Source: Planktomarina sp.
Lineage (GTDB): Bacteria > Pseudomonadota > Alphaproteobacteria > Rhodobacterales > Rhodobacteraceae
DNA: 38,474 bases
NCBI GenBank assembly: GCA_020629235.1
Contig: JAHDDS010000017.1
Span: forward strand, 1-38,474
Reading direction: 5' to 3'
Made by a program: the position numbers and the translations under genes. The notes beneath the pieces are model-generated. The model was not told the DNA's origin. It saw only the letters and a list, made by a program, of their open reading frames with translations, and ran no database searches. Of this stretch, positions 17,790 through 26,576 are shown piece by piece. How positions within the stretch are numbered: the stretch's first letter is position 1; each line of letters starts with the position of its first letter.

Positions 17790-18146
17790 TTATTCCTTTT
17801 CCATGGTGCACTGCAGCGGGTGCTGGTGCTGGCGGGCAAAGTCCATGACCTGGGTCACCTTGGTTTCGGCGATTTCGTGGCTGTAGACCCCCACCACTGC
17901 CATGCCCTTCTTGTGGACGGTCAGCATCAAGTCGAAGCTTTGCTGATGGGTCATCCCGAAAAAGCGTTCCAGCACATGCACGACGAATTCCATCGGGGTA
18001 TAGTCGTCGTTCAGGATCAAAACCTTGTACAGCGGCGGGCGTTTGGTTTTGGGACGCGTTTCCAGTTTGACGGCGATGTCGCTGTCATCGTCTGGGGTGT
18101 CCGACAAAACAATCTCTAAAGCCAAAGCTGCCATCCTTGCGCGCAT
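17790..18146 (-). CDS. clpS: ATP-dependent Clp protease adaptor ClpS
   Basis: Adaptor that delivers N-degron substrates to ClpAP in the cytoplasm. The 118 residues have a flexible N-terminal tail followed by the ClpS core: [20 protein letters not shown] contains the N-end-rule pocket, then [20 protein letters not shown], and the ending EKVT-like region reads [18 protein letters not shown]. Starts at 18146 and 18134 are both possible; neither has a well-spaced Shine-Dalgarno. clpA is not next to it here; the downstream partner is the RsmC-like methyltransferase. Confidence 0.95.
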   Translation of the reverse strand: MRARMAALALEIVLSDTPDDDSDIAVKLETRPKTKRPPLYKVLILNDDYTPMEFVVHVLERFFGMTHQQSFDLMLTVHKKGMAVVGVYSHEIAETKVTQVMDFARQHQHPLQCTMEKE

Positions 18147-18468
18147 CAAGCGGTTGCATGTGGTGCCTTATATATAGTGCGCAGCTTTGGTGGAAAGAGG
18201 CAGCGGTCCCATAAACCATGATCTGGCACACCATTAAGCTGTTTCGCGCGCGCAACGTCGTGCGCGAGGCCGTCAATTCGCCGCATTTCCGCTGGAATTG
18301 TGACACGATCAAAAGCAGCGCGCCTATGTTGTGGCTGCGGCCTGCATCGCCACAACATGTTACGCCACCGTGCCGCAATATTGCCCCAATTGTTTTATTT
18401 TCCCAATGATTTCACTGTGTTAGCGTTGTGTGAGACCAATTGGGGATTAACCCCGAAGACTTAGGCAG
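18147..18468. other. Intergenic region between divergent clpS and D,D-carboxypeptidase genes
   Basis: I see no convincing gene in these 322 bp. A TATATATAAG run on the minus strand (18169-18176) is a plausible -10 region for clpS. A perfect 6-bp inverted repeat CGCGCA/TGCGCG (18249-18266, 6-base loop) and a GGGG-ATTAA-CCCC hairpin (18442-18454), 14 bp before the downstream start, may be regulatory. A 63-codon frame on the plus strand (18218-18409) lacks coding character and was not called. Confidence 0.5.
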
Positions 18469-20052
18469 ATGAGGCAGGCAGACGTGATCAAGCGTCTTGT
18501 AAACCATGCGCTTTGCGCTGTGGCGGCAATTTCGTTGTGTGTGTCAGATATGGCAAACGCAGCGCCTTATGCTGCCGTCGTAATGGATGCACGGACCGGG
18601 AAAGTTCTTCATACCCGAAACGCGGACACGCGACTGCACCCGGCATCCCTGACAAAAATGATGACGCTTTATATCGCGTTCGAAGCCATCGAACGGGGTG
18701 AAATCAAAGCGTCCTCCAAAGTGCTTATTTCAAAATTCGCCGCGGCCGAGCCCCCTTCGAAGCTGGGATTGCGGGCTGGGTCGCGCGTGGAACTACGGTA
18801 TTTGATCCGCGCGGCTGCCGTGAAATCGGCCAATGACGCCGCCACCGCCATCGGCGAAGCAATTTCCGGGTCAGAGGCGGCATTTTCCCGCCGTATGACC
18901 CAAACAGCCCGCGCCATGGGCATGAAACGCACCACATTTAAGAACGCCCACGGGCTGACACAAAGCGGGCATTTGTCCACGGCGCGCGACATGTCCGTTT
19001 TGGGGCGGCACATGATTTATGACTATCCCGACTATTACCACCTGTTTTCACGGCAAAAGGTAGATGCGGGGCTGCGGACTGTGTCCAACACTAACCGCCG
19101 CCTGTTGTCGAATTATCGCGGCGCCGACGGCATCAAAACCGGATACACCCGTGCGGCCGGATACAACCTGGTTGCTTCAGCAGAACGCGGGCGCGAAAGG
19201 GTGATTGCCACCGTCTTTGGCGGGCGGTCCACAGCGACACGCAACGCCCGGGTGGCAGAACTTTTGGATCTGGGCTTTGGGCGGTCGCCGACCTGGGCGC
19301 GGGTCAGAAAACCCAAGAAACCAAGGTATATCGCCCCCGCAAAACGCGACAAAGCAGCAACTCTGGTTGCCAAGTCTGTCCCAGCCCCCAAGGGCTTGGA
19401 TCGCACAAAGGGTAAAACCACGACGAAGGCCCCCAAGGCCACAGGCAAAGTTGTGCGCACAGTCATGGCGCCCAAGCGGTCCATCCGCCCCGTCGCCCGG
19501 CCGATCCCGCAGGAAATCTTGATCGCCAAGGTGGATGACAAAAACATCGACAAAGCGATCTTGCAGGCCAACCAGTCTGACACAGTGACTGAAATCCAGC
19601 CCACATCGTCGTCCTTGGTGCGGTCCATCAAGCCGCAAGCCCGGCCCACAGGCCTGACCCGCAAGCCAGAACCTGAAATCAAGGTGGCCCGCGCGGTGGT
19701 GCAACCGGTGATCACCCCCAAGCCCCGCCCTGCCGCAGCTTTGGTGGCCCCCAAGCCGAAACAAGACAAGAAAGCCGTCCGGTTGGAAATCGTGCCCCGC
19801 GCACAAGCCAACACAGGCGCAGGTTGGGCCATCACTTTGGGGAAATACCCATCCAGATATCAGGCCGAACGCGTCCTAGTGCGCATGGCGCTGGCGGAAA
19901 CCGGCACGTTGGATGGGGCCACGCGGTTGGTCAAAAAGCGGTCATCTGGATATGAAGCGTTGTTTCTGGGGCTAAGCCGCGACAATGCCGATTTGGCATG
20001 TCGTCGCCTGACGGCGCAGAATTACACCTGTCTGACCATCAGCCCATCATGA
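18469..20052 (+). CDS. D-alanyl-D-alanine carboxypeptidase (S11) with C-terminal SPOR domain
   Basis: A 527-residue low-molecular-mass penicillin-binding protein that trims the terminal D-Ala of peptidoglycan stem peptides in the periplasm. A signal peptide covers about residues 1-31. The catalytic motifs are SLTK (60-63), SAN (120-122) and KTG (223-225). Residues about 280-440 form a basic linker rich in Lys, Pro and Ala. The last 80 residues (from GAGWAITLGKYPSRYQAERV) form a SPOR domain, which in this family binds denuded glycan and directs proteins to the division site. A septal role is therefore likely. Its stop overlaps the yejF stop on the other strand by 6 bp. The start ATG has AGG four bases upstream. 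Confidence 0.94.
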   Translation: MRQADVIKRLVNHALCAVAAISLCVSDMANAAPYAAVVMDARTGKVLHTRNADTRLHPASLTKMMTLYIAFEAIERGEIKASSKVLISKFAAAEPPSKLGLRAGSRVELRYLIRAAAVKSANDAATAIGEAISGSEAAFSRRMTQTARAMGMKRTTFKNAHGLTQSGHLSTARDMSVLGRHMIYDYPDYYHLFSRQKVDAGLRTVSNTNRRLLSNYRGADGIKTGYTRAAGYNLVASAERGRERVIATVFGGRSTATRNARVAELLDLGFGRSPTWARVRKPKKPRYIAPAKRDKAATLVAKSVPAPKGLDRTKGKTTTKAPKATGKVVRTVMAPKRSIRPVARPIPQEILIAKVDDKNIDKAILQANQSDTVTEIQPTSSSLVRSIKPQARPTGLTRKPEPEIKVARAVVQPVITPKPRPAAALVAPKPKQDKKAVRLEIVPRAQANTGAGWAITLGKYPSRYQAERVLVRMALAETGTLDGATRLVKKRSSGYEALFLGLSRDNADLACRRLTAQNYTCLTISPS

Positions 20053-21630
20053 CCCGAACGCCGCTTTAAGCAGCGTTTGGGTATAGGGGTGTTGCGGCGC
20101 TTCGAAGATTTGCTGGGCCGGTCCCGCTTCCACGATATCGCCATTTTTCATCACCATCACCTTGTGTGACAGCGCGCGCACCACTTTCAGGTCGTGGGAA
20201 ATGAACAAATACCCCAGTTGGTATTTTTGCTGCAGGTCCCGCAACAAATCCACGATCTGCGCTTGCACCGTGCGATCCAGGGCTGACGTGGGTTCATCCA
20301 AAACCACCAGTTTTGGTCGCAAAATCATGGCCCGCGCGATAGCGATCCGCTGGCGTTGGCCGCCGGAAAATTCGTGCGGGTAACGATCCATCACGTCGGG
20401 GTCCAGTTCCACCTCTGTCAAAATATCAGCCACGGCGTCGCGTTGTTGGTCCTTGGACAGATCGGTGTGGATCACCAACCCTTCGGCGATGATTTCCGCC
20501 ACCGACATTCGCGGGCTAAGACTGCCAAAGGGATCTTGAAACACGATCTGCATGTCTTTGCGCAGTGGCCGCATGGCTTTGCGATTGAACGCGTGAATAT
20601 CTTGGCCCTGAAACGTGATCCGGTTTTTGCTTTCGATCAGCCGCATCACCGCCAAAGCCAAAGACGTTTTGCCAGACCCGGATTCCCCCACCAGGCCCAA
20701 GGTTTCCCCTTCCCTGACCGTCAGGCTGGCTTGGTTCACCGCTTTGATATGGCCCACTGTGCGGCGCAGCAGTCCGCGCTTGATTGGAAACCACACCCGC
20801 AGGTCTTCGGTTTCCACCAAAACATCCGCTTGATCCAGCACGGGTTTGGGGGCACCGATCGTGTCCGCTTCGATCAGCATTTTTGTATACGGATGCGACG
20901 GCGCATCAAAGAGTTGCGCGGTGGGGCCAGTTTCCACCACCAATCCGTCCTTCATGACCACCACCCGGTCTGCGATGCGGCGCACCACGCCCAAGTCGTG
21001 GGTGATGAACAGCAGCGACATATCTTCCGTGCGCTTAAGGTCCATCAACAAGTCAAGGATCTGGGCTTCGATGGTGACATCCAAGGCGGTGGTGGGTTCG
21101 TCCGCGATCAACAGATCAGGGCCATTGGCCAGGGCCATGGCGATCATCACCCGCTGGCGTTGGCCGCCTGACAGTTCATGGGGGTACGACTTTTTGCGCA
21201 GTTCGGGTTCTGGAATGCCAACTTTGCGCAGCAGGTCGACAATTTTATCGTCGCGTTCCTTGCCTTTCAGGCCCTGGTGCAACGTCAGGCTTTCCCCCAG
21301 CTGCTTTTCCAAAATGTGCAGCGGGTTGAGGGATGTCATCGGCTCCTGAAAGATAAAGCTGATGTCGTTGCCGCGGATACGGCGCAGGGTGGTTTCATCC
21401 GCCCCCACCATTTCTTCGCCGTTGTACAAGACAGACCCCGACACTTCGGCGGTGCCTGCCAACAGCGACACCGTGGACAGCGCGGTCACAGACTTGCCCG
21501 ATCCGCTTTCGCCCACGATGGCGACCGTTTCGCCCTTCTTCACTGCCAGATCAATGCCACGTACTGCGGGGGACACGTGCCCCCCTTGCCGGAAATCCAC
21601 CTTCAAGTTGCGAATTTCGAGGACGTTCAT
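20047..21630 (-). CDS. yejF: Peptide ABC transporter, fused double ATP-binding subunit
   Basis: Energises peptide import through YejBE. The 527 residues hold two ABC ATPase domains in tandem. The first has Walker A GESGSGKS (40-47), signature LSGGQRQR and Walker B LLIADEP. The second has GESGSGKT, FSGGQRQR and LVVLDEP. Each half ends with the oligopeptide-transporter extension (HPYTKMLIEA, HPYTQTLLKA). Tandem fusion is typical of YejF, while Opp/Dpp systems use separate proteins. The ATG overlaps the yejE stop as ATGA, the last gene of yejABEF. Confidence 0.95.
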   Translation of the reverse strand: MNVLEIRNLKVDFRQGGHVSPAVRGIDLAVKKGETVAIVGESGSGKSVTALSTVSLLAGTAEVSGSVLYNGEEMVGADETTLRRIRGNDISFIFQEPMTSLNPLHILEKQLGESLTLHQGLKGKERDDKIVDLLRKVGIPEPELRKKSYPHELSGGQRQRVMIAMALANGPDLLIADEPTTALDVTIEAQILDLLMDLKRTEDMSLLFITHDLGVVRRIADRVVVMKDGLVVETGPTAQLFDAPSHPYTKMLIEADTIGAPKPVLDQADVLVETEDLRVWFPIKRGLLRRTVGHIKAVNQASLTVREGETLGLVGESGSGKTSLALAVMRLIESKNRITFQGQDIHAFNRKAMRPLRKDMQIVFQDPFGSLSPRMSVAEIIAEGLVIHTDLSKDQQRDAVADILTEVELDPDVMDRYPHEFSGGQRQRIAIARAMILRPKLVVLDEPTSALDRTVQAQIVDLLRDLQQKYQLGYLFISHDLKVVRALSHKVMVMKNGDIVEAGPAQQIFEAPQHPYTQTLLKAAFGS

Positions 21631-22778
21631 TGGTACACCTTGCGCGGATCAAAGGCGTCGCGGACCCCTTCAAAGATGAAGACCAGCAGCGACAGCATGA
21701 TGGCGAACACAAAGAAGGCCGTGAACCCCAGGTGCAGCGCTTGCAGGTTTTCTTTCGCCTGCCGGGTCAATTCCCCCAAAGACGGCTGCGATGTGGGCAG
21801 GCCGTATCCCAAGAAATCCAACGTCGCCAAGCCCGCGATGGTGCCGGTGATGATGAACGGCAGGAACGTGACGGTGGCCACCATGGCATTGGGCAGGATG
21901 TGGCGCATCATGACCGTCCAGTTGGACACCCCCAGGGCTTGGGCCGCGCGCACATATTCAAAGTTGCGGGCGCGGAAAAACTCTGCCCGGATCAGGCCGG
22001 TCAAAGCGGGCCAGCCAAAGAAGATCGACAAGGCCACAAGCAGCCAGAAACTTCGCCCCAAAATCGCGGTCATGATAATGATCACATAGAGCGACGGGAT
22101 GGCCCCGAAAATTTCCAAGATTCGCTGGAAAATCAGATCAACCCAGCCGCCGAAATATCCCTGGATCGCCCCCGCGATGATCCCGATCACAGACGCGGCG
22201 GCGGTTACGATCAAGGCAAACATCACGGACAGGCGGAAGCCATATATGACGCGGGCCAACACATCGCGCGTGGTGTCGTCTGTGCCCAGCCAATGGATGG
22301 ACCTTGGCTCTGGCCCGTCGCGGCCGGACATCAGGTATTCGATGTAAGACGGTGCGGGTGACGCAACGCCCAGGTCGTTGGGGGTGTCATACCGGTACGG
22401 CACCAATGGCCAGATCATCCATCCCTTTTGGATTTCTTCGCCGTTGACCACCCCGTCTTGCGCATCTTCGATCACCTCGGACGGGAAATCAAAACAGTCG
22501 ATGGACCCGCCGGACACGATCAAACATTCCACCGTTTCTGTGCGGTACAAGGCCACCGTGCGCAAATCGCCGCCAAACGTTTGTTCAGAATAGAAATTCC
22601 AGATGGGCGTATAATATTCACCCTGGTATTTCACCAGCAGCGGTTTGTCGTTTGCGATCAGCTCCGCAAACAGGCTGATCCCGAACAGAATGCCAAAAAT
22701 CCACAGCGACCAATACGCCCGACGGTTGGTTTTGAAGTTGCGCCAGCGGCGGCGATTGATGGGGGACAGGCCGATCAT
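21627..22778 (-). CDS. yejE: Peptide ABC transporter permease
   Basis: Inner-membrane permease of the Yej peptide importer, 383 residues. A first helix at about 22-42 is followed by a large periplasmic insert (about 45-170) typical of YejE. Four to five helices then carry the binding-protein-dependent permease fold. The ATPase-coupling EAA loop reads EYVRAAQALGVSNW..RHILPNA. It begins with ATGA overlapping the yejB stop. It pairs with YejB to form the channel. Confidence 0.94.
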   Translation of the reverse strand: MIGLSPINRRRWRNFKTNRRAYWSLWIFGILFGISLFAELIANDKPLLVKYQGEYYTPIWNFYSEQTFGGDLRTVALYRTETVECLIVSGGSIDCFDFPSEVIEDAQDGVVNGEEIQKGWMIWPLVPYRYDTPNDLGVASPAPSYIEYLMSGRDGPEPRSIHWLGTDDTTRDVLARVIYGFRLSVMFALIVTAAASVIGIIAGAIQGYFGGWVDLIFQRILEIFGAIPSLYVIIIMTAILGRSFWLLVALSIFFGWPALTGLIRAEFFRARNFEYVRAAQALGVSNWTVMMRHILPNAMVATVTFLPFIITGTIAGLATLDFLGYGLPTSQPSLGELTRQAKENLQALHLGFTAFFVFAIMLSLLVFIFEGVRDAFDPRKVYQ

Positions 22779-23866
22779 CCGCGCGCCTCAAAATCAATGC
22801 GGGGGTCGATGAAGACGTACATCAAGTCTGACAAAATCCCCACGATCAAAGACAACAGGCTGAAGGCAAACAGCGTGCCAAACACCACGGCATAGTCGCG
22901 CTTCACCGCCGCTTCGAACCCCATTTTGCCCAAACCGTCCAAGCCGAACAAGAATTCGATGATCAACGAACCGGTGAAGAAAATTCCCACGATCATGGCC
23001 GGAAACCCCGCCACGACGATCAGCATGGCGTTGCGAAACACATGCCCGTACAGAACTTTGCGTTCCGACAGACCCTTGGCCTTGGCGGTGGTGACATATT
23101 GTTTGTTGATTTCATCCAAAAAGGAATTCTTGGTCAGCAAGGTCAGCGTGGCAAAGCCGGATATCGACAGCGCAATGGTGGGCAGGGTGATGTGCCAGAA
23201 ATAGTCCAGCACCTTACCCACGGGGCTGAGCGCGTCGAACACTTCGGGCTTGGACGTCAGCCCCTGCAGCGGGAAGATTTGATAGTACGATCCACCGGCG
23301 AACAAGATCAGCAGCAAAATCGCGAACAAGAACCCCGGAATGGCATAGGCCACGATGATCAGCCCACTGGTCCAAACATCGAAGCGGCTGCCGTCGTGCA
23401 TGGCCTTGCGCACCCCAAGGGGGATCGAAATGAAATAGACCAGCATCGTGGACCACAGCCCCAAAGACAGGGACACCGGCAGCTTTTCCATCACCATGTC
23501 GAACACCGGACGCCCTTCGAAATAGCTTTCGCCAAAATCAAGCCGCATATAGTTCCACATCATATTCAGGAACCGTTCGACGGGCGGCTTATCCAGGCCG
23601 AATTCCCGTTCCAACTGCTGGATGTATTCTTCCGGCAGGCCGCGCGATCCCAGGTATTTTTCGCTGCCGCCCGCGTCCGTGTCTTCGATACCTGCATCCC
23701 CGCCGCCGGAAATGGCACCGAACACATCCCCTTCGCCTTCCAGGTCGGCCAGGATCTGTTCGATCGGGCCGCCGGGGACAAATTGGGTCAGCGTGAAGTT
23801 CACCAACATCACGCCAAGCAGGGTTGGGATCACCAGCAAAAGCCGGCGGAGGACATAGGCGCCCAT
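22775..23866 (-). CDS. yejB: Peptide ABC transporter permease
   Basis: Partner permease of YejE, 363 residues. The DppB/OppB-type start MGAYVLRRLLLVIPTLLGVMLVN forms the first helix. An extended acidic and Gly-rich loop follows (about 43-75), longer than in DppB and typical of YejB. The C-terminal helices contain the EAA loop YVTTAKAKGLSERKVLYGHVFRNA. It starts 4 bp after the yejA stop, so the order is yejA-B-E-F in one transcript. Confidence 0.94.
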   Translation of the reverse strand: MGAYVLRRLLLVIPTLLGVMLVNFTLTQFVPGGPIEQILADLEGEGDVFGAISGGGDAGIEDTDAGGSEKYLGSRGLPEEYIQQLEREFGLDKPPVERFLNMMWNYMRLDFGESYFEGRPVFDMVMEKLPVSLSLGLWSTMLVYFISIPLGVRKAMHDGSRFDVWTSGLIIVAYAIPGFLFAILLLILFAGGSYYQIFPLQGLTSKPEVFDALSPVGKVLDYFWHITLPTIALSISGFATLTLLTKNSFLDEINKQYVTTAKAKGLSERKVLYGHVFRNAMLIVVAGFPAMIVGIFFTGSLIIEFLFGLDGLGKMGFEAAVKRDYAVVFGTLFAFSLLSLIVGILSDLMYVFIDPRIDFEARG

Positions 23867-23870
23867 GGGG

Positions 23871-25775
23871 TTACAGCGCGCCTGCGGCTTTCAAAGCCTG
23901 CTCTTTTTCCGCGTTAAACCACCAGAAGTCCAAATTGCCCAAAGCGTGGGGCGGCAGGGGTTCGGGGTATTCGTACATGTCCCAATACGCGACGGTGTGC
24001 ACGTCCTTGAACCACTGCATCACAGCAAAACGTTTGGCCCGCAAAACCCGGTCCAGCGCTTTGACGGACGCGTTCAATTCTTCGGTGGTTTGCGCGGCGA
24101 TCACCACTTCCACCAGGGCGTCCACTGCCGGGTCGGACAGACCCATCAAGTTGCGCGACGATCCTTCCATGGCTTCTGTGGAAAACCACTGCTTAAGACC
24201 CGTAGACGGTTCATAGGGCATCGAAATAACATGGGTGGCCATGTCGAAATCATATTCGCGCAGGCGTTCGCGTTCTTGGGCAGGATCCACACGGTTCAGG
24301 CTGGCGGACACGCCGATGGCCTGCAGGTTGCTGATATAGGGGTTGATGATGCGGTCCCAGGCGGACGAGCTTTCCAGGAATTCCACTTCCAACAGCTTGC
24401 CGTCTTTACGGCGCAGCCCATCATCGTCCGACACAACCCAACCCGCTTCGTCCAGCAAGGCTGACGCTTTGCGCAGGTTCCGGCGGTCCAACTGGTTGGG
24501 CCCGGATGGGGCGGACATCACCACGTCGGCGGTCAGCAATGACGCGTCCAAGTTTCCGGCGTCCACTTGGGCTTGCAAAATTTCCAACTCGCGGCCTTGG
24601 GGCACGCCTTGCGCGCCCAGGGTGGAGTTGTCCCAAAAGCCGTTCACGCGCGCATAAAGGTCAAAGAACAGGGATTCGTTGGACCATTCAAAGTTGAACA
24701 TCAACGCCAAGGCTTCGCGGACGCGAATGTCTTGGAACTTATCTTTGCGCAGGTTGAACACAAACGCTTGGCCCGGGGCTTTGTTGCCGTCCGGCAATTC
24801 TTCCTTGATCACATACCCATTTTCGATGGCTTCAAAATCATACCCCGTCCCCCACAGACGCGATGTGTTTTCCGACCGGAAGGTATAGCTGCCCACTTTG
24901 AACCCTTCGAAAGCCAGTTGATCGTCGCCAAAATAGACAACGCGGATTTCATCGAAGTTGTTGCGACCCACATTGATGGGCAGGTCTTTGCCCCAGTAAT
25001 CTGGGTTGCGTTTGTACACGACTTCTTGGTCGACGCGGTGGCTGTCATACACATAGGGTCCCGTACCCGGTGGTGGGGTGCGCCAGATGTCTTCAAGACT
25101 CAGCTCATTTTCTTCGAAGTATTTCTGGTTCAACGGTCCAATGATGGATGCCAAGCCAATACGGTCGCGCAGGGGGCTGTCTTCGTTGAACGTGTATTTG
25201 ATCCGCAGATCGTCCAGCACCTCTATCTCTTTGACGAAGGACCCGAAGGCAGACCGGAACGATGGCAGCCCTTCGGCCATGAACTTTTCAAAGGCGTATT
25301 TGATGTCGTGGGCCGTGGCGGGGGTGCCGTCGGAATAAGCGATGTTGGGGCGCAGGTTGAAGATGACCCACGAGATATCTGCGGGGTATTCCAATGTTTC
25401 GCACAGCAAGCAATAGCTGGAATTGATGTCGTCCGCCGTGGCCACCATCACGTTTTCATCGCCGATGGATGCCAGCGCCGCCACATTGCCTTTGCGGGTG
25501 TAAGGATTGAAACTGTTGAACGGCGACCGCCCCCACTGAGAGATATAGCCCCCTTTGGGTGCATTGGGGTTCACATAGTCCAAATGCTTGAAATCCGCGT
25601 CGTACTTCAGATCACCAAAGAAGGAATAGCCGTGGCTGACAGTCACATTTTCATGGTTTTCGCCCCAAGACTTCGACGCAAACATGGCCCCCCCGGCCAC
25701 AAGAAGCCCGCCCAGCAGGAACGGTTTCCAAGCGCCAGCCTGTTTGGTGCGCGCAACAGCTTTCGATTTGCCCAT
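23871..25775 (-). CDS. yejA: Peptide ABC transporter, periplasmic substrate-binding protein
   Basis: Captures peptides in the periplasm for YejBEF. The 634-residue protein belongs to SBP family 5. A basic N-terminus and one hydrophobic stretch (about residues 18-40) form an uncleaved anchor or a long signal peptide. After that come HGYSFFGDLKYDADFKHLDYVNPNAPKGG-type sequence and the domain with YVYDSHRVDQEVVYKRNPDYWG, standard for YejA. An in-frame extension to 25928 was rejected: the ATG at 25775 has GGGGAGAG upstream and the extension lacks coding character. In enterobacteria the system also imports microcin C; here general oligopeptide uptake is inferred. Confidence 0.94.
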   Translation of the reverse strand: MGKSKAVARTKQAGAWKPFLLGGLLVAGGAMFASKSWGENHENVTVSHGYSFFGDLKYDADFKHLDYVNPNAPKGGYISQWGRSPFNSFNPYTRKGNVAALASIGDENVMVATADDINSSYCLLCETLEYPADISWVIFNLRPNIAYSDGTPATAHDIKYAFEKFMAEGLPSFRSAFGSFVKEIEVLDDLRIKYTFNEDSPLRDRIGLASIIGPLNQKYFEENELSLEDIWRTPPPGTGPYVYDSHRVDQEVVYKRNPDYWGKDLPINVGRNNFDEIRVVYFGDDQLAFEGFKVGSYTFRSENTSRLWGTGYDFEAIENGYVIKEELPDGNKAPGQAFVFNLRKDKFQDIRVREALALMFNFEWSNESLFFDLYARVNGFWDNSTLGAQGVPQGRELEILQAQVDAGNLDASLLTADVVMSAPSGPNQLDRRNLRKASALLDEAGWVVSDDDGLRRKDGKLLEVEFLESSSAWDRIINPYISNLQAIGVSASLNRVDPAQERERLREYDFDMATHVISMPYEPSTGLKQWFSTEAMEGSSRNLMGLSDPAVDALVEVVIAAQTTEELNASVKALDRVLRAKRFAVMQWFKDVHTVAYWDMYEYPEPLPPHALGNLDFWWFNAEKEQALKAAGAL

Positions 25776-25857
25776 GATCTCTCCCCTCAGTGTGTGTGGA
25801 CGCAACGGCCCACCAAACCAACATAGGTCATTAACACCAGTTGTCTTAGGGAACGCA

Positions 25858-25876
25858 ACAAACCTAAACGGTTTGT
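25858..25876. promoter_or_regulatory. Inverted repeat upstream of yejA, candidate operator
   Basis: ACAAACC-TAAAC-GGTTTGT is a perfect 7-bp inverted repeat with a 5-base spacer. Its near edge lies 82 bp upstream of the yejA start, a place where an activator or repressor could bind. No T-run follows on either strand, so it is not a terminator. The regulator is unknown. Confidence 0.35.
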
Positions 25877-25884
25877 GAATGCAA

Positions 25885-25914
25885 CGTGCGGCACGCCAAA
25901 GGTCGCACCGCACG
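25885..25914 (-). terminator. Possible terminator of cycM
   Basis: CGTGCGG and CCGCACG can pair as a perfect 7-bp stem with a 16-base loop, beginning 29 bp downstream of the cycM stop on the minus strand. The following TTGCATTC is only weakly T-rich, so termination is uncertain. Confidence 0.35.
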
Positions 25915-25943
25915 AAAAGAAATATCATTGCCCAATGGGCAGA

Positions 25944-26459
25944 TCAGTTGGCGAATGTTCCAAGATAGGCGATCAGGTTCGCGCGATCTTCGGGCTTGGC
26001 CAATCCGTTAAAGCCCATGGCTGTGCCCGGTGCCCAGGATTTTGGCTTCTTCAGGAACCCGTCCAGATTTTCTGGCGTCCAAACGTCGGCCACCTTCACC
26101 AAAGCGCCGGAATATCCGAACCCGTCGACCGCAGAAATATCGCGGCCCACAATGTTAAACAGATGCGGACCGGTGCCGTTCACGCCGTCTTCCAACCCGT
26201 GACAGGCGGCGCATTTCTTGAACACCCGTTCGCCTTTGCCGATGTCAGCGCTGGCCAGCAATTCGGCCAAGTCAGGGCCTTCTACCACTTCTTCGGCCAC
26301 GTCTTCCGCGCCCGTGTCGATGGTATAGGCTTGGTGGTGGTCATCCCCGTGGTGGCCGGGGCTGTAAATTTTGTCGGCGATCCAACCGCCCAACACAAAC
26401 ACGAGCATCGCACAGCACATGCTGGCGACGATTTTGTTGACTGTCATTGCGTCGAACAT
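25944..26459 (-). CDS. cycM: Membrane-anchored cytochrome c (CycM / cytochrome cy type)
   Basis: Carries electrons from the bc1 complex to terminal oxidases on the periplasmic face of the inner membrane. The 171-residue protein has an N-terminal hydrophobic anchor at about 8-28. A flexible His- and acid-rich linker (about 33-65) follows, then one class I cytochrome c domain. The haem site is CAACH (C83, C86, H87), and the axial methionine is in GTAMGF. The ending DRANLIAYLGTF is the usual C-terminal helix. The uncleaved anchor plus linker identifies the CycM/cyt-cy group rather than soluble cytochrome c2. It is divergent from pheA. Confidence 0.92.
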   Translation of the reverse strand: MFDAMTVNKIVASMCCAMLVFVLGGWIADKIYSPGHHGDDHHQAYTIDTGAEDVAEEVVEGPDLAELLASADIGKGERVFKKCAACHGLEDGVNGTGPHLFNIVGRDISAVDGFGYSGALVKVADVWTPENLDGFLKKPKSWAPGTAMGFNGLAKPEDRANLIAYLGTFAN

Positions 26460-26576
26460 GGCGCGTTCCGTCTCTTGTCGTTATCTGGATGCTCTGTAGT
26501 CCTTTCCGGCAATGTATGGCAAGGTATACAAACCGCGACCAATCGCCTTTTTGGGTAAAAACTTTGGGGAACTCGA

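Noticed and set aside
18218-18409. 63-codon frame in the clpS/carboxypeptidase gap
   Set aside because: No Shine-Dalgarno, no recognisable composition, and it covers likely promoter sequence.
24567-25826. 419-codon plus-strand frame opposite yejA
   Set aside because: Antisense shadow of a well-recognised gene, with no start signal or family motif.
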